DNA from: Parascedosporium putredinis
Lineage: Eukaryota; Ascomycota; Sordariomycetes; Microascales; Microascaceae
Length of the DNA stretch: 64,000 nt
Direction of reading: 5' to 3'
Assembly: GCA_949357655.1 (NCBI GenBank)
Contig: CASHTG010000001.1
Coordinates: 3,658,001 to 3,722,000, forward strand
Shown here: positions 47,501 to 59,380 of the stretch, piece after piece
Numbering within the stretch: the first letter of the stretch is position 1
Layout of the letters: each line of letters starts with the position of its first letter
Program-made: the position numbers and the translations under genes
The notes under the pieces: model-generated
Told to the model about the DNA's origin: nothing
Databases searched by the model: none
What the model saw: only the letters and a program-made list of their open reading frames with translations

Positions 47501-47866
47501 CCTTGAGCAAACATTGAACCCTTGAGGTTTCCTGTTGCCGGTTTTCCCTCTCTCCTTCTGGCCACGAATTCCATCGTCTTGCCTTAATAATTTCGCCCCC
47601 TAATTAATACTGCGCTCCATTCTCCCCCTTCTTGAACCTTCGCTTCCAACCAGAGAAAACAGCCTGCTGTTCCACCTCGCCCCCGACCGATCCCACGACA
47701 TTTCTCCTCCGCACAGAGACAGACAGAACCGGAAGGAAGCAGAAACGACAAAGGCGGAAAAAGAGGGGACGATCCCGACCGTAAATAACAAAGAGAAACA
47801 ACACCCAGCCCCCAACCCCCTTTCTTGCGAAAGTCCAATCCGTCCCTCGCGTTGGTTTTTGTCAGA
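41525..47866. other. 6.3 kb gene desert between P450 and Pal1
   Basis: I could not support a gene here. Open frames up to 223 codons (42664-43335 +) have no domain and random-looking composition. The right 2.1 kb (about 45,750-47,866) is strongly C/T-rich and reads like the long 5' leader and promoter of Pal1, with several short upstream ATGs. The left part has one AATTGATCCAT word (42002). Decayed mobile sequence is possible, but no terminal repeats or transposase fragments were recognised. Confidence 0.45.
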
Positions 47867-50054
47867 ATGTCGACGGCAGAGTCGTTCCCGCCAGGTAAGA
47901 GATAACCACCAACCAAACCCCAGGGTGCTATTACCCCCACCTGCCTTGCTTCGTCGTTCCGTGTCTTGATGCCAGTTCCTTGATTTTTGCTCGATCCTGC
48001 CTTCCCTGCATCATCCCTTCTCCTGGCTCCGCTCGTTCGTGCGACGATGATCCATCCACGGCCACACACCCCCCTTCTTCCTATCTCTCTCATCCCCTCC
48101 TCTCCTGTCCTTTTCTCCACTAGCCATTTTCCTGAATCGTCTGAATCAGGTGTGTCAAGTAGAGATCGTTGTTTCATATTCCCTATCAGCATCATCATTT
48201 CACATGCACGGAACCGTCCGAAGCCTTGGCTCCTTGATATTAACAAAGCCCAAAAGCAGGCCAAGGCCCCTCTGGTCGCCCAGGCCTGACTCTGAATCTC
48301 GCCTCCAACAACCCTTTCCGTAACCGGACTGCCTCCCCGTGAACGACGACTTCTTGAGTACTAAACCCACGTCGCCGCCGCCCGCGTCGCCTTTCGACGA
48401 CCCCCTCCCTGCCCGTCCGCTTTCGAGAAACCCTTTTCTTGACCCAGCCCCCATCACCAAGTCTTCCGAGCCTCTTCGATCACCTGGCGTCATGTCGGTT
48501 CAATCTGATAGGGTTGCGTCTCCGACGGCGGAGGAGCTCTTTGTATGTCATTGTCTTTTGTTTCCACTTGCTTTTTCTTCCTTTTTCTATCTTGTTCTTT
48601 GATAAAAGAAGAAAACCGGTAGTTAAAGCCGGGGCCTGTAGCCCTTTTTGGAAGAAGGGGTTTGATGCAATGGTAACGTGCTAACTAACCACTTGTGCTC
48701 CTGTAGGATTCTCTAGTCCTAGACGATACCAAGCCTAAGGGCGACGAGAACAAGCGCCCGCCTCCCAAAACGGCCCCCACGGCCTCCACTCAACCACCGG
48801 CCCACCCGATCGCAAGAAGAGGCTATGCGGGCCAGGAGAATGCAGAGTAGCGGGCCAAGGCCCGGTGGTCCTTCGCAGTCTCCTCACAAGCGCGCGGAAC
48901 GACGCCCCGCCGGAACTCTGACTCTTCTTTGTTGATTGACATCGAGAAGCCCTTGACAGAAGAAGAGAAGAAACAGCGCGACGCACGCCGTCGTGAGAAA
49001 GAGGGCAAGCACCGTCAGCAGCGTCCTAATAAGAGAGTCGACGTTATAGACCAACTTGATGCCACCAGCATCTTTGGCATTGGAGGTAAGCTGTCTCTGT
49101 TGCGCCTGCCGGCTAGGTGCCTCGTGCCTTCCAGGACTGGGAAGCCACAGGTCCTTGCCATAGGCGCTTTCTGCCCACCCGATCTACACTATACTAACGC
49201 AGCCTTTGGTCGCAGCCTTTCACCATGATGGCCCTTTGACGCCTGCAATCCTCACCGAAACCGCAAGGGTAGCCGTCGTGCTCCGATGAACGCATTTGCC
49301 AAGGACTCTGCGAACAACTCGATTGGTGGTTCCGGCCCCTCCGTAGTCGGCCGGACCATTCAACCTTTTGGGAACAGGGGCCAGGAAGCCTTCACCGACT
49401 ATGCCCAAGGTGCCCGAAAGAATAACCCGAAGATGGTGAGAGGCCCCCATGGCGAGCTTCTCTTTGACCCGACGAGCCGAGGCGATATTCTCCACGGCGA
49501 TGAAAGCCTTGGTCTTGGCACGTCCACCTTTTGGAGGGCACACCTGCCGCTCGAACGGTCATCCAGAAACGCGAGGCAGAGCAAGCGGCTGAAACTGCGG
49601 ACGGCGGTTTGCAACGCAAGAAGTCGTTGGCGCAGAGGATCCGTGGAATTAACAAGGTTCCCGTGAATATGGCCCTGGAGGACGGCCAAGTCTTGCGGAG
49701 GGTGGCCGTCGCCCCACTTACCCTGACCTGCCAAGGCGCACCACCGATGGTGAGGCTGGCAGCCGTCAAACCCATTCGGATGAATATAGCAACGAGCCTG
49801 AACTCATCTCTGTCGCGAAGCCCGGCGATTCGGACGAACCCAAGTCGCCCACCAGCCCTAAACCTCGACCACGGAGGGTCTCAATCGGCCTGGAACGCAG
49901 GTCTACGGCCGACGGGACTACCTCAGCTGACAAGCCGGGTAGTGGACTTTTAGCCAGGGTCAAAAGTTTGAAGGGCGGAAGAAGAACTCGGCCACAGCCC
50001 GATATCCCGGCGCCTCCTCCCGTGGTTGCTACCGCTCCCGGCACGGCCGTATAG
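47867..50054 (+). CDS. pal1: Pal1-family cell morphogenesis protein
   Basis: Pal1 proteins localise to the cell cortex and endocytic or septation sites in fungi. Exons: 47867-47894 (28 nt), 48284-48542, 48707-49085 and 49216-50054; introns 389, 164 and 130 nt. Seen: LTLNLASNNPFRNR near the start; the core Pal1 domain with LLIDIEKPLTEEEKKQRDAR, DVIDQLDATSIFGIG, then (after the intron) FHHDGPFDACNPHRNRKGS, RRAPMNAF and NNSIGGSGP; basic, Ser/Pro-rich C-terminus. Apparent deletions at 48335-48338, about 49233, 49529-49532 and 49659. In exon 3 shifts near 48769 and 48906 sum to a multiple of three. Corrected size about 503 aa. The exon junctions restore the conserved core exactly, which supports the model. 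Confidence 0.9.
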
Positions 50055-51458
50055 TGGAGGCCAAGGAGCAAGGCTCGCCAGACATTCGATAGAAGAAAAC
50101 GGGTGTCCGGGCCTAGCCACACCACCGAGATATCCGATTAAGAAGTTTTCGCGGGAACCAACTGCCTACGTCCCTTTCATGGGCTCCATGACTATCGTGG
50201 ATCAAGGAGCACGGCCTCGGGCGCTGGCCGAGCATGGGCTATTGTTCACGCATCGAGAGCTAGCAGAAAACAAAAGGCCAACAAGAGTGTAGCACGCTGT
50301 CGCTGTCAACAACAATTAGTACGGGTCTAAGACCCCAATCTTTACTACAAGAGATCGACGAGCACCGAGGAGGAAGAGGGTGGTGAAGCCACCGCTAACA
50401 TTCGTTCATATAATTCTTTCTTGGGCAGGTGGCATCAAGTTCAAACCACGATTGTCTGACGCCGCTCCACACCACCAAAAAAAAAAACATGAAGTCTACC
50501 AACAACCAAATTTCTTTTGTTTTGGATATTTGTCGAATGGTGTATTTTTCTGATACCTTTTATATCTTCTTACTTCGCTTCTTTCGTTAATACCATTTTA
50601 TGCGTTGGGGTAATACTTGACCAAGTTGGCCATTCCGACTCGTCGCCGCAGGAAGGCTCTTTTAGCAGGCGCTATGGGCCAGGGGAGCCGGACTCGTGGC
50701 GATGCTGCAATGCGGAAGCCGACAGAGGAGAGAGAGAAGTTGGGGAGGACGACGGAAAGTGAACCATGAGCCTAGGAAGAGCGTTTGCGGGGTAATTGCG
50801 GGTGGTCAATGGATATGAATACACTACAAGCCTGCAGCTTCCGCATGATTTTCGTTTGGTTTCCCTGTTTTCTTAATTGTATGACGCTCTACATATTACC
50901 CTGGTGCTGTCTTTCAATAGACGGAGACGGCTTCCAAAGCGTGAATTGATCCATCCAAGGATGAAACGGTCCATTCAATTTACCTTACTCCTCTAGTGGT
51001 CCGCAAAACTACGAGCATGATAAGAGCACGACCAAAAATCTGCGAAACCTTGAAGAAGGCCGCGACAATCGCCCAGTGGGCCCAACTCAACGTGGGCGTT
51101 GTGAAAGTATCAAAGTTTCTCGACCCATGGATTGATCGATTGAAAACCGGCGCAAAGTCTAGTCAGCCGGCTCCGATTTTCATTTGACGGTGTAGTGTAG
51201 TGTATGTCGTGTATGTCGTGTATTCGTGTAACTGACCCATTGTATTGTGGTGTGGTGCGGTGTGGTGTGTGACTTGGGTTGATGGCCGCTCTGCTGACAT
51301 TGGGTGGTGGGGACGGGCCTGCCTTCCGTGCCTCTTGACCGACCACGAAGCTTACAGAAGCACCGCCAATGGACGAGCCTCCAACCAGCGAATACCTCAG
51401 CCAATCGCCAAATGTATCCGCTCCATCGTTTCTTCGCCGCCCCAGTCGCTAAACGTAA
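50055..51458. other. Spacer between Pal1 and the RecA-like gene
   Basis: No gene supported. It contains the AATTGATCCAT word at 50944 and an imperfect short tandem tract (GTGTA/GTGGT-like) at about 51190-51275 just upstream of the next gene. Confidence 0.5.
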
Positions 51459-53028
51459 ATGAGTGGGGACAACAAGGAAGCCGGTGCTTTGCCCGACATC
51501 ATCCCCGTGTCGGCGGCCGTGCTCTCCCGGCTCGAAAAGCGGCGACGCGATGCGCAGCGAAGCCGCGGCGGGTGCGGGACCGGGTGCAGAGAGATAGACG
51601 AACACGTTCTGCGGGGCGGGCTCGAGAGGGGAGCGTTGTAGGCATTAGTTCTGAGGAGGACTTTGGGGTCTTGGTGAGTTTAGCGGTCCTCGTCCCCGAT
51701 CATTCTTGATCCTTGATCCCTACCTCCTTCTCCCGCCCTGGTCTTTTCCTAAGGGTTGGCATCTAGGATTTCACGGGACTGGGAGGACTGGGGGAAGGGG
51801 CGCCTTGAGAAAACGTCCGTGGAATGGAAAGTACCTGGGGATTGGGGCTAACGACTCGGATTCGGAAATAGATGTCGTTTCAAATCATAGCCAGGACTTT
51901 ATCCCGGGCAATGGCGGCCGGGCAGCCAGAGAGGGCGCTGATAGTTTCAACGCAGCCGACGGCAAGCGTGGTGCGGGGTCTTCGGGACGCGGTCGTTGCG
52001 CAGGTCCGTCTCGAGGGGGTGTCGACGTCAAGGCGAGGACGAAGCAAGTTCTCGAGATGGTGTCGGTGGTGAGGGTGTTTGACGTCAAGGGCGTGTGGGA
52101 AGTCCTCGACGACCTAGAGTGCGAAGCTGACGGGAGCTCGCCCGGGTCACCGTCGAGTGAGACGAGCGGCGCCGAGATACGTCAAGTTGTTGGCGCGGTA
52201 CCAAAGGTGGTCCGAGACGAGATCCCGGATAGCGACGAGGAGGCATCGCCGTCGGCGTCGCCACCGAACCTTGCCACTCCTCCTCCTCCTCCTCCTCCGC
52301 CGATCGAGGGTGTGCCGGCAACGGCGGGGCCTCGGAAGGAGGACAGGTCAGGGCTTAGCAGGCCGGACATTGTCCTGATCACGCACTTTTCCACGCTGCT
52401 CACCACGCTCTTCACGCACGCGGAGAAGAACCAGGCGCACACCGCTCTCCAGCTGCTCTCGTCACGCCTTCGCTTCCTCGCGCACTGCGGTCCTTCTTCC
52501 CCGCTCATCCTCATCACCAACTCCCTGGCGACACCGGGATCGGCATCCCGAGCGGACCCCGTTTCGGCGAGGGGGCCAGGTATGGCCAACGCGGATCTCG
52601 CTGCGGAAGGGGGTTTCGTGCTCCCTTTCGGCAGGTGTCACGCCAGTGGACGGACCCGACCTTGAGATCCATCTTTAATGCTCCGGGGCCGTACCAGACC
52701 GGAAGATCTCATTTTTCTTCCGTTTCTAATACGTCTACTTCTTCCTTAGCTTCGTCTGGGAAGCCTAGTTTCGGCCTTGTTTTCTCACAGTTTCTTGATC
52801 TCCATCTCTTGTGTACTAAAATGCCCCGAGCAAGGGAGGACGCAGAGGCCTTGGCTATCGGGGACGGAGAGGCCTGTCAGCACGTCTGGGTTGTGGAGGG
52901 GCTTCTTGACGAGATGGGGGTGTGGGAGGGGAGAGGGGTGCGAGACGGGGACGGGAAAAGAGGTGGGGGTTGTAGATTGGCTGGGGGCCAAGATTGTAGA
53001 TGCGTTCAAAGGTGGGAGGGAAATGTAG
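51459..53028 (+). CDS. RecA/Rad51-like protein with degenerate P-loop
   Basis: Exon 1 is 51459-51673, intron 51674-51871 (198 nt, GTGAGT, GCTAAC, TAG), exon 2 51872-53028. The N-terminus (DIIPVSAAVLSRLEKRR, then GCREIDEHVLRGGLERG) follows the RecA-family layout, where a Walker A should follow; here the segment is VVGISSEEDFGVL with no GKT/GKS. Then LMSFQIIARTLSRAM, ALIVSTQPTAS, a hydrophobic VSVVRVFDVKGVWEVL, a disordered Pro/Ser-rich insert, DIVLITHFSTLLTTLFTH (Walker-B-like position) and SFGLVFSQFLDLHLLC. Shifts: deletions at G runs 51628-51631, 52015-52019 and 52609-52613, an insertion in A4 at 52956-52959. Net correction gives 458 codons (457 aa). I recall similar filamentous-fungal proteins annotated as Rad51-like. 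A role in recombination is inferred only. Confidence 0.72.
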
Positions 53029-55158
53029 ACGGTCCTTGTTGACATGAGATCTACCGACTGAATGAACATGGCATCGATGCACGAGTCATCAGATATTACA
53101 CTTTTGCACGATTTTATGTCTGGGACGATAACCATCAACAGGGTCGACGTCCTGCATTAGGCCTCCAAGATCGGATGTGATGGATGACGCGACGCATCTC
53201 TCATCGTTTATACTGAGGTACCGAGGTAGAGTACAGAGCTATGGGGAAGTGGGATTGAACCGGGGTGGGCTGACCAGCCACCGGTAGAGCTAGAAAGTGT
53301 TTGGAAGGGATGTGAAATCGGGATGACGGGCTACCTGATGCGGGAAGAGGGAACTAGGGTCCGGGCTCCACGATGTTTCACTGGGTTCACAGCGATCTCC
53401 CAACCACCACAAATTTTACACCCCACGAGTTCAGAGCGCATGTGGATAACTTCTTGCCTCACACTCTAGACCAGGTTCGCAGTTGGCATCACCTCGTTCT
53501 TTACCTGGAGGGTGTTCAATTTCTTAGAGTACGGCTTCTTCCTCTCTACTCAAGAACGATAGAGTTAGCGAGCTTCTTGGAGCGCTGAATATGGGAGATA
53601 CGCGTATCGAGGGAAACTGCGTTTTATTTCCCCTTGCAATAGCAGTGCACAAGTTCGCTGCAGGGGCACCTGCAGGAACGAACGGCCAGAGTGGGGGCAT
53701 CGAAATAGCTTTCGGCCGGATTTGCTGGCTCACGATCTCGCGGTCCTTCCTTCAACCCTAGGCCATTTACGAAGACGGCCCATCCCCGCCATTCCCGAAA
53801 GGGGGAAAAGAAAGAGAGGGAAGAAAGAAAGAGGGGCAGAGGGAAGCAACGTCTCGGCGAACTGGCAAAGCTCGGGTCATTCCGATGACAGCCCTTGGGC
53901 ATGGCTGAATGAGCTTCATGTCTTGGAGATCTGCGAGAGTGGCGGTCCCAAAGACCGTGGGAGAGCTCGTTTCTTGGAGGGAACATGTACTCGAACAACA
54001 CAGATTTGGGTGTGATTGTTCCCGTGGGCGACGTGCTTCTACCCTTTTATTCCGTACCTACTGGTTCTATGCCTCAGCGGCTCCAAACTCGAAGACGCAG
54101 AAGCGCCTGGAGTAAATTTTCTTGTTCAAAAGCGGCGATACCGTGCATTCCTGACCAGGAGAGTCCCGAGTCAATGACACTTTTGTCTCATCCAACCTTT
54201 TATTATTCCTCTGCTTCCCTTTCTTTGCCTCTGGACATCTCTTTCTTCTCATTCATTTTTGGCTCCTTTGAATTCTGATGAGGATCATGGGGGCATTCCA
54301 ATGCGGAATCGGATGACCACGGCAATGGAGCTACCCGACCGAAGCACGCACAAATCGTACTCACTAGTTCGTTGCTGCAATGCAACTCGTCGCAAGTCTC
54401 TCTCTTATATTTTAGACTTGCACCACAGCAGACAGAGCAAGGCGGATACGACAACGCCTGGGGGCCAATGTTACCTGATTGGGAAATAATTGATCCATTT
54501 TGCTCCCTCTGGTGCTGAGGGAAAAAAACGAAAAGTGGTGTGGCTGGGGGAGCTATGGCCAGCCGATGGTCCTGGCGAGGGGCGTTAGCGACACGCTCCT
54601 GCCCTGGGCCTGGCAGAAATGACCCCAACCTTCCTGAATTGCCCAATTCGCACCTGCCTTGAGAGCGAGGCCCCACAATGACCGTGGTACCTGTCTACAA
54701 GTAGTGTAGGGTAGTGTAGGGGAGGGTTTCGCAAGGAAGGCTTCTCGCTGATGGATCATACCGTACTTGTACACTGGGAACGGGGCAAACCAGCCCAACC
54801 TCTCGATAACCTAACCACGAGAGAGTGAAGCGCAAGAGATGATGAGGGCGAGTAGGGAGAAGAAAAATGCGATGGCTGAAAGCCATCAACAAAACTCCAG
54901 TAATATCCCACAACGGAGCTTTCGAGACTTGTCTATGATGCATCCTCTAGCTCATACATGCCACGACAGTCTAACAATTGGTCGACATCTCATGCCTTTG
55001 CAGTGTTCAAGCGTTAAAGCGTGAGAGCTTGGCTTTGACCTGCGTGAGAGACCGGAACCTGTCCGGCGACTACCCGACGACAGACCGCCGACGCGGAGAA
55101 AACGCACAAGACACTCAATTGAGCCACACAGCCAACCCCGACAGGGCGACCTCCCACC
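53029..55158. other. 2.1 kb spacer between the RecA-like and DUF3433 genes
   Basis: No gene supported. It contains the AATTGATCCAT word at 54488 and purine- or pyrimidine-rich patches. The last few hundred bases are the DUF3433 gene promoter. Confidence 0.5.
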
Positions 55159-58100
55159 ATGAATTTCGAAGGTTTTGCCTATGGCTACGACTTTGAGCAG
55201 GAAAGCAATCGGAGTCCACGTACGTATTACATCTTTGGCCAACGCCCCCAAGTTTTCCCATCCCGGGCCGCTATCCTGCCATCTTTGCCCACTTTGCCGC
55301 CCTGTAATGTGTTGTGTTGCCCTGGCATCGGCGGTCGATACGCATCCGGCCTGCTCACACCCCTGCTCATGCTGCCCAGATGCAGGCTGCTTGCCAACGC
55401 ATCGGCACACACCCCCATTCTTGCTCTCTCCAATTGATTGGCCCCTTCCCCGTTACCCATCTCCCTCTTTTGGGCTGCTCCAGTGATTTAATACTATCCT
55501 CTCGGATGCATCCTGCTCACACTTTTTTTTCCTCCCCCATTTGCAGGTTCTCAAGCGCGTGCTCCTGCTTTCCCACCTCAATTCTGGTCAGCCGCGACAC
55601 CTTCCTCGGACACATCTTCTCGATCCTCGCCATCCACAGTAACCGGTATCCCGTACCACGGTTTGAGTCCTGATCACTTTTACCCCGACACACCGCCTCC
55701 ACCTGCCGCGCAATTCGCAACTCCTCAACCTCCCGTTGACGACGCCGTATTGCCTTGGGTGCCCTCACCGCCAGAAGCCTTCTCTCCTCCCACGCCGTAT
55801 GCGGCTCACCAGCGGCTTTTAAGCCCCGAGCAGATCCAGACACCGCCTCCCGTCGTTCAACGCCAGCAATCGCGGCGTGCTCAACCACAAACCGTTCGGT
55901 TTGACGAAGCCCAGCTTGCAATGGCCGAGGCCGAGAATGCGGACCGGCCCAAGATGGCTAGGCAGGAAATCTCGCAGGGCGGCGGCCAGGTTACTCCTGG
56001 AATCGACGACACCCCATTCATCCAGTACGCTTTGGAGGCTCTAACGAGAGAGGACGGCCTGCCCCTTTCTCAAAGCGTATCATCCACGAGAGGCTCCTAT
56101 CCTCGGCCCGAGCCTGCCGTGGCAGCCCAATTAAGGACTATCGCGGGAGCCGCTCCTATTCCCGGCATTGTACCGGCGGTGGCCAACCGCGACTCGCAAC
56201 CTGTTGGGTCGACGCGTCGAAGTCGGAATGCGGAGCCTACCGCCACCGCCGCCGCCGCCGTTGCTGTCGCTGCCGCCCCTCCTGTTCCCTTTAATCAGCC
56301 CGGTACCTTGGCTGTTCCCGATAACACCCCATCGTTCTCGTCGACGAGCACGGCGAGTGCTCCCGCTTATATCAAGGCCCGATCAAATCTCTACGGCGCT
56401 AATAAGCGGATCGCCGTTCCCCACTCGGACGTGGGCCCGGGCTCGAGGTACGGTAACAGGTCCACTGCCCTGACCCACCTGCCTCCCGTGCTTCGACTTC
56501 CCTCCTTCCTCCTCCTCACGACGCTGAACCTCGTGATGATTGCCGCGCTCATCCTTTCTGCCGCCTACTCGAAGCAGCATGATGGATTGTTGTCCTATCC
56601 GGGGACGCCAAGTGGTGGGCATTACTTTTGTTTCGCGTCCTTCCGCAACTCGTGGGCGGCGTAATCTTGCTTTATTCCCAGGCCATGATCCTCGCAACCT
56701 TTCGCATCCTGCCATTCGAGCGCATGGCGCGCGACGACCCCATGGAACGATACGGAGCCATCTTCCAGGACCTGTACCCAAAGTCGTTTCTTTGGCCCCA
56801 TCTCGTCGGCCCGTTGCCGGTGAAAGTCTGCGCTGCCGTCACGTGGTTGCTGAACTTTACCCTGCCGATCTTGTCAACTCTCTTTGGAATTATTTATCTG
56901 GATGGGGAGTGGTACTGGGCGACCGTCCAGGGTGTGGCGTGGGCGTTGGTCGTCTTCTACGTGGCTTACCTGGTTGCCCTAGGCTGCCTAGCCTGGTTCT
57001 GGTTCGGGCGGGTGACGGGCATGATTTGGGACATCCGGTCCATTGCAGACATGGTTCCCATGTTGCACTATTCGGCGGTCAACCACAGTTACCACAGCAC
57101 TCAGGCCACTTCGACGCGCAGTCAGCTCGAGGTCAAGCTACGAGAGCGCGCTATCGACAGGCTAGGGTACTGGCAGTTTGAGAGGGCCGGCATCGCGGTT
57201 AGCGAGGAGGACCAGGGGGCTTCCTCTGGTGGGGCCTTGGCGCGGCGCAGGACCACGAGAACGTCGATGAGTACTTGTCGGATCGGAAAAAGACCAAGTT
57301 CTACAGGACCGATGCCGAATCCGCCAACTCGAGCCTCACGCAGATCCCTAGGGCCCTGGCGCCGGAGGCCAGATACCGGTACCTCCCCTGGTGCCTACGC
57401 AACGTGCAGATGATTGCCTTTTTGCTTGTGGGCGTGGTCATCTTGGTGGTGCTTCTCGTGCTCTCGTTCCACCCCAACACGAGGCTGACTCGGGGGTTCT
57501 GGCCCAAGCTTCCCGCTCGACCCGACAAGAACGCTTTCTCGCCCGCCAACTTTTTGTACAACTTCATTCCGTCACTGATTGGCCTCATCCTCTTCCTTCT
57601 CTTCCAGTCCCTGGACATGGCGTACCGTCCCTTGGTGCCATGGGCCGAGCTGTCCAAGCCCGAGGGTTCGCCGGCGGCCAAGTCCATCCTCGTCGACTAC
57701 GCCGCGTGCCTCCCCGTACAGGCCACCTTCAAGGCGCTCCGAAACGGGCACTACCGCATGGCCCTCATCTCCTTCCTCTCCACCGCTCTCGTCTTCCTTC
57801 CGATCCTAGGAGGCGGCATGTTCTTGGCGCTCACTGTCAGCGGCACGACGGATGTGCGCATGTTTCCCAACATTCCCGTGTTTGGCGTCACGCTCTCACT
57901 CCTCGGCCTCTTTGTCTGCGGGCTGGCGGCGCTGCTCCCAGCTCGGGGCGCGTACCGTATGCCGCACGCAGTGACGTGCTTGGCGGAGATCTTTACCTTT
58001 ATCACCAACGAGGACATTATCGACGATGCCGCCTTCCGGTTCCCGCGAAGCAAGACGGATCTTCTGGGCAGGCTGGGTGTGGGTAGGGCTGCGGAAGAGC

Positions 58101-58237
58101 AATCGAGGTGGCACCTCGGGGTCTCGGCGGGCCGCGACGAAACGATGGGAGTACGAAGGCTCCGAAAGTTTACAGAAAAAGACCGGCCACGAGGAGGGGC
58201 CAGGATATTGTTTGAGGGAGATGAATATCCAGAATGA
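55159..58237 (+). CDS. DUF3433 multi-pass membrane protein
   Basis: Exon 1 is 55159-55219 (61 nt, MNFEGFAYGYDFEQES), intron 55220-55546 (327 nt), exon 2 55547-58237. A Pro/Ser/Ala-rich cytosolic N-terminus is followed by two related membrane modules. Module 1: LPSFLLLTTLNLVMIAALIL, LPQLVGGVILLYSQAMILAT, the signature FRILPFERMARDDPMERYGA, then AAVTWLLNFTLPILSTLFG. Module 2: YRYLPWCLRNVQMIAFLLVG, FIPSLIGLILFLLFQSLDMA, LVDYAACLPVQATFKALRNG, and further helices. This two-copy layout is DUF3433, a fungal family without an assigned function; some members carry unrelated mis-copied names. Two one-base deletions: T4 at 56626-56629 and in the G/C-rich stretch about 57214-57250. Corrected 918 codons (917 aa). 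Confidence 0.9.
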
Positions 58238-59345
58238 TGACGACCTGCAAACGAGTAACGTTTAGATGCCGGACGCAGAAACACACATAAGAAGAGGAAG
58301 AGATCAAGAGATCAAGACAGAACGACACGGGCCATCCAATGGGTAAAGCCCACAGGACGAAGGACGAAATATGGACATGACGAGTCTGACGAGAAGACAG
58401 AATTGGAATTCTTACGAGAAGATGAGATGATAATGGAGGGTGGGTTTCTGGCATGGATAGGTGTTTTTTCTGTTTTCTCTTTTTCCCTTTTTTGGCACCA
58501 TAGCATTGGGTTGGCGTCTTTACGGTATGGCATCATGGGATGGATAACTGTGTTGATTCGTTTACTACCTGGAGAGAGACGGGAATTGCATGAATGCATC
58601 CATGGATGAATGCATGATGTTGATGCCTTCATCTCAGCGTTTTGTTCTCACTCTTGTTTTTTTCTTCTCCTTGCTCATACATACAAGAAGACATTAGTTT
58701 TGAAGATGCGGCATCACTATGCCATGGCCATCATGGAGGGAATGGTAAACTGCAAGTCGATGGAAGAATTGAGAAAAAGTAGCCAAGACGAAAACTGTCC
58801 AAAAAGGTCGACGAAGACTTGTACGTGGAAGCCACATGCAAGACAAGATGCTGTTTTTCCTGTTGTCAGTCGTGAGGGGTCCTCGATTTCGTTGATTTTT
58901 CTAAACCCCGATGTGAAGCTTTTGGCCGCACATGCGTCAATCACGTATTACCGGTGGGATGGGTGGTGCGTGTGTGGTGCGTGTGTGTGGTGTTGCAACC
59001 CAGACAGCGCTCTTCTTGGGCCGGCAAGGCGTGTACGGGCGCCGGGCATTAGGCCGCACTAATGCACCTCGTTGCGCTGGCCAACACCGGCCGGTCTGCA
59101 GGCTCGGGTCTGCTGGTGGGTGATGGGGGTCGCGGGTCTGAGTCTACCGCTTCCACTCCACCGAGAGCGAGCACGAGAGCGAGGCCGAAGCTCGCCGGGG
59201 ACCGAGCATTGTTTCATAAGAGATCTGCGTAAACTACTGCGTACATGGAACTATGCGTGGATTGGATGGAACGATCAATGGGATGGATGTACGGTGCACG
59301 CCATGGCTGCTGCGTGTCTTGTGCGCAAGTTGTGTGTATCCGCGC

Positions 59346-59347
<2 letters not shown>

Positions 59348-59378
<31 letters not shown>
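59348..59378. repeat. GT dinucleotide microsatellite
   Basis: Uninterrupted GT run of about 15 units in the right-hand gene desert. Confidence 0.92.

Positions 59379-59380
<2 letters not shown>

Noticed and set aside
47584..48264. 226-codon open frame antisense to the start of Pal1
   Set aside because: Overlaps the Pal1 leader, exon 1 and intron 1. The translation is a low-complexity mirror of pyrimidine-rich sequence.
53245..53320. Possible second tRNA (GGTTCAATCCC-like B box on the minus strand)
   Set aside because: T-stem does not pair, and no matching acceptor or anticodon stem could be drawn.
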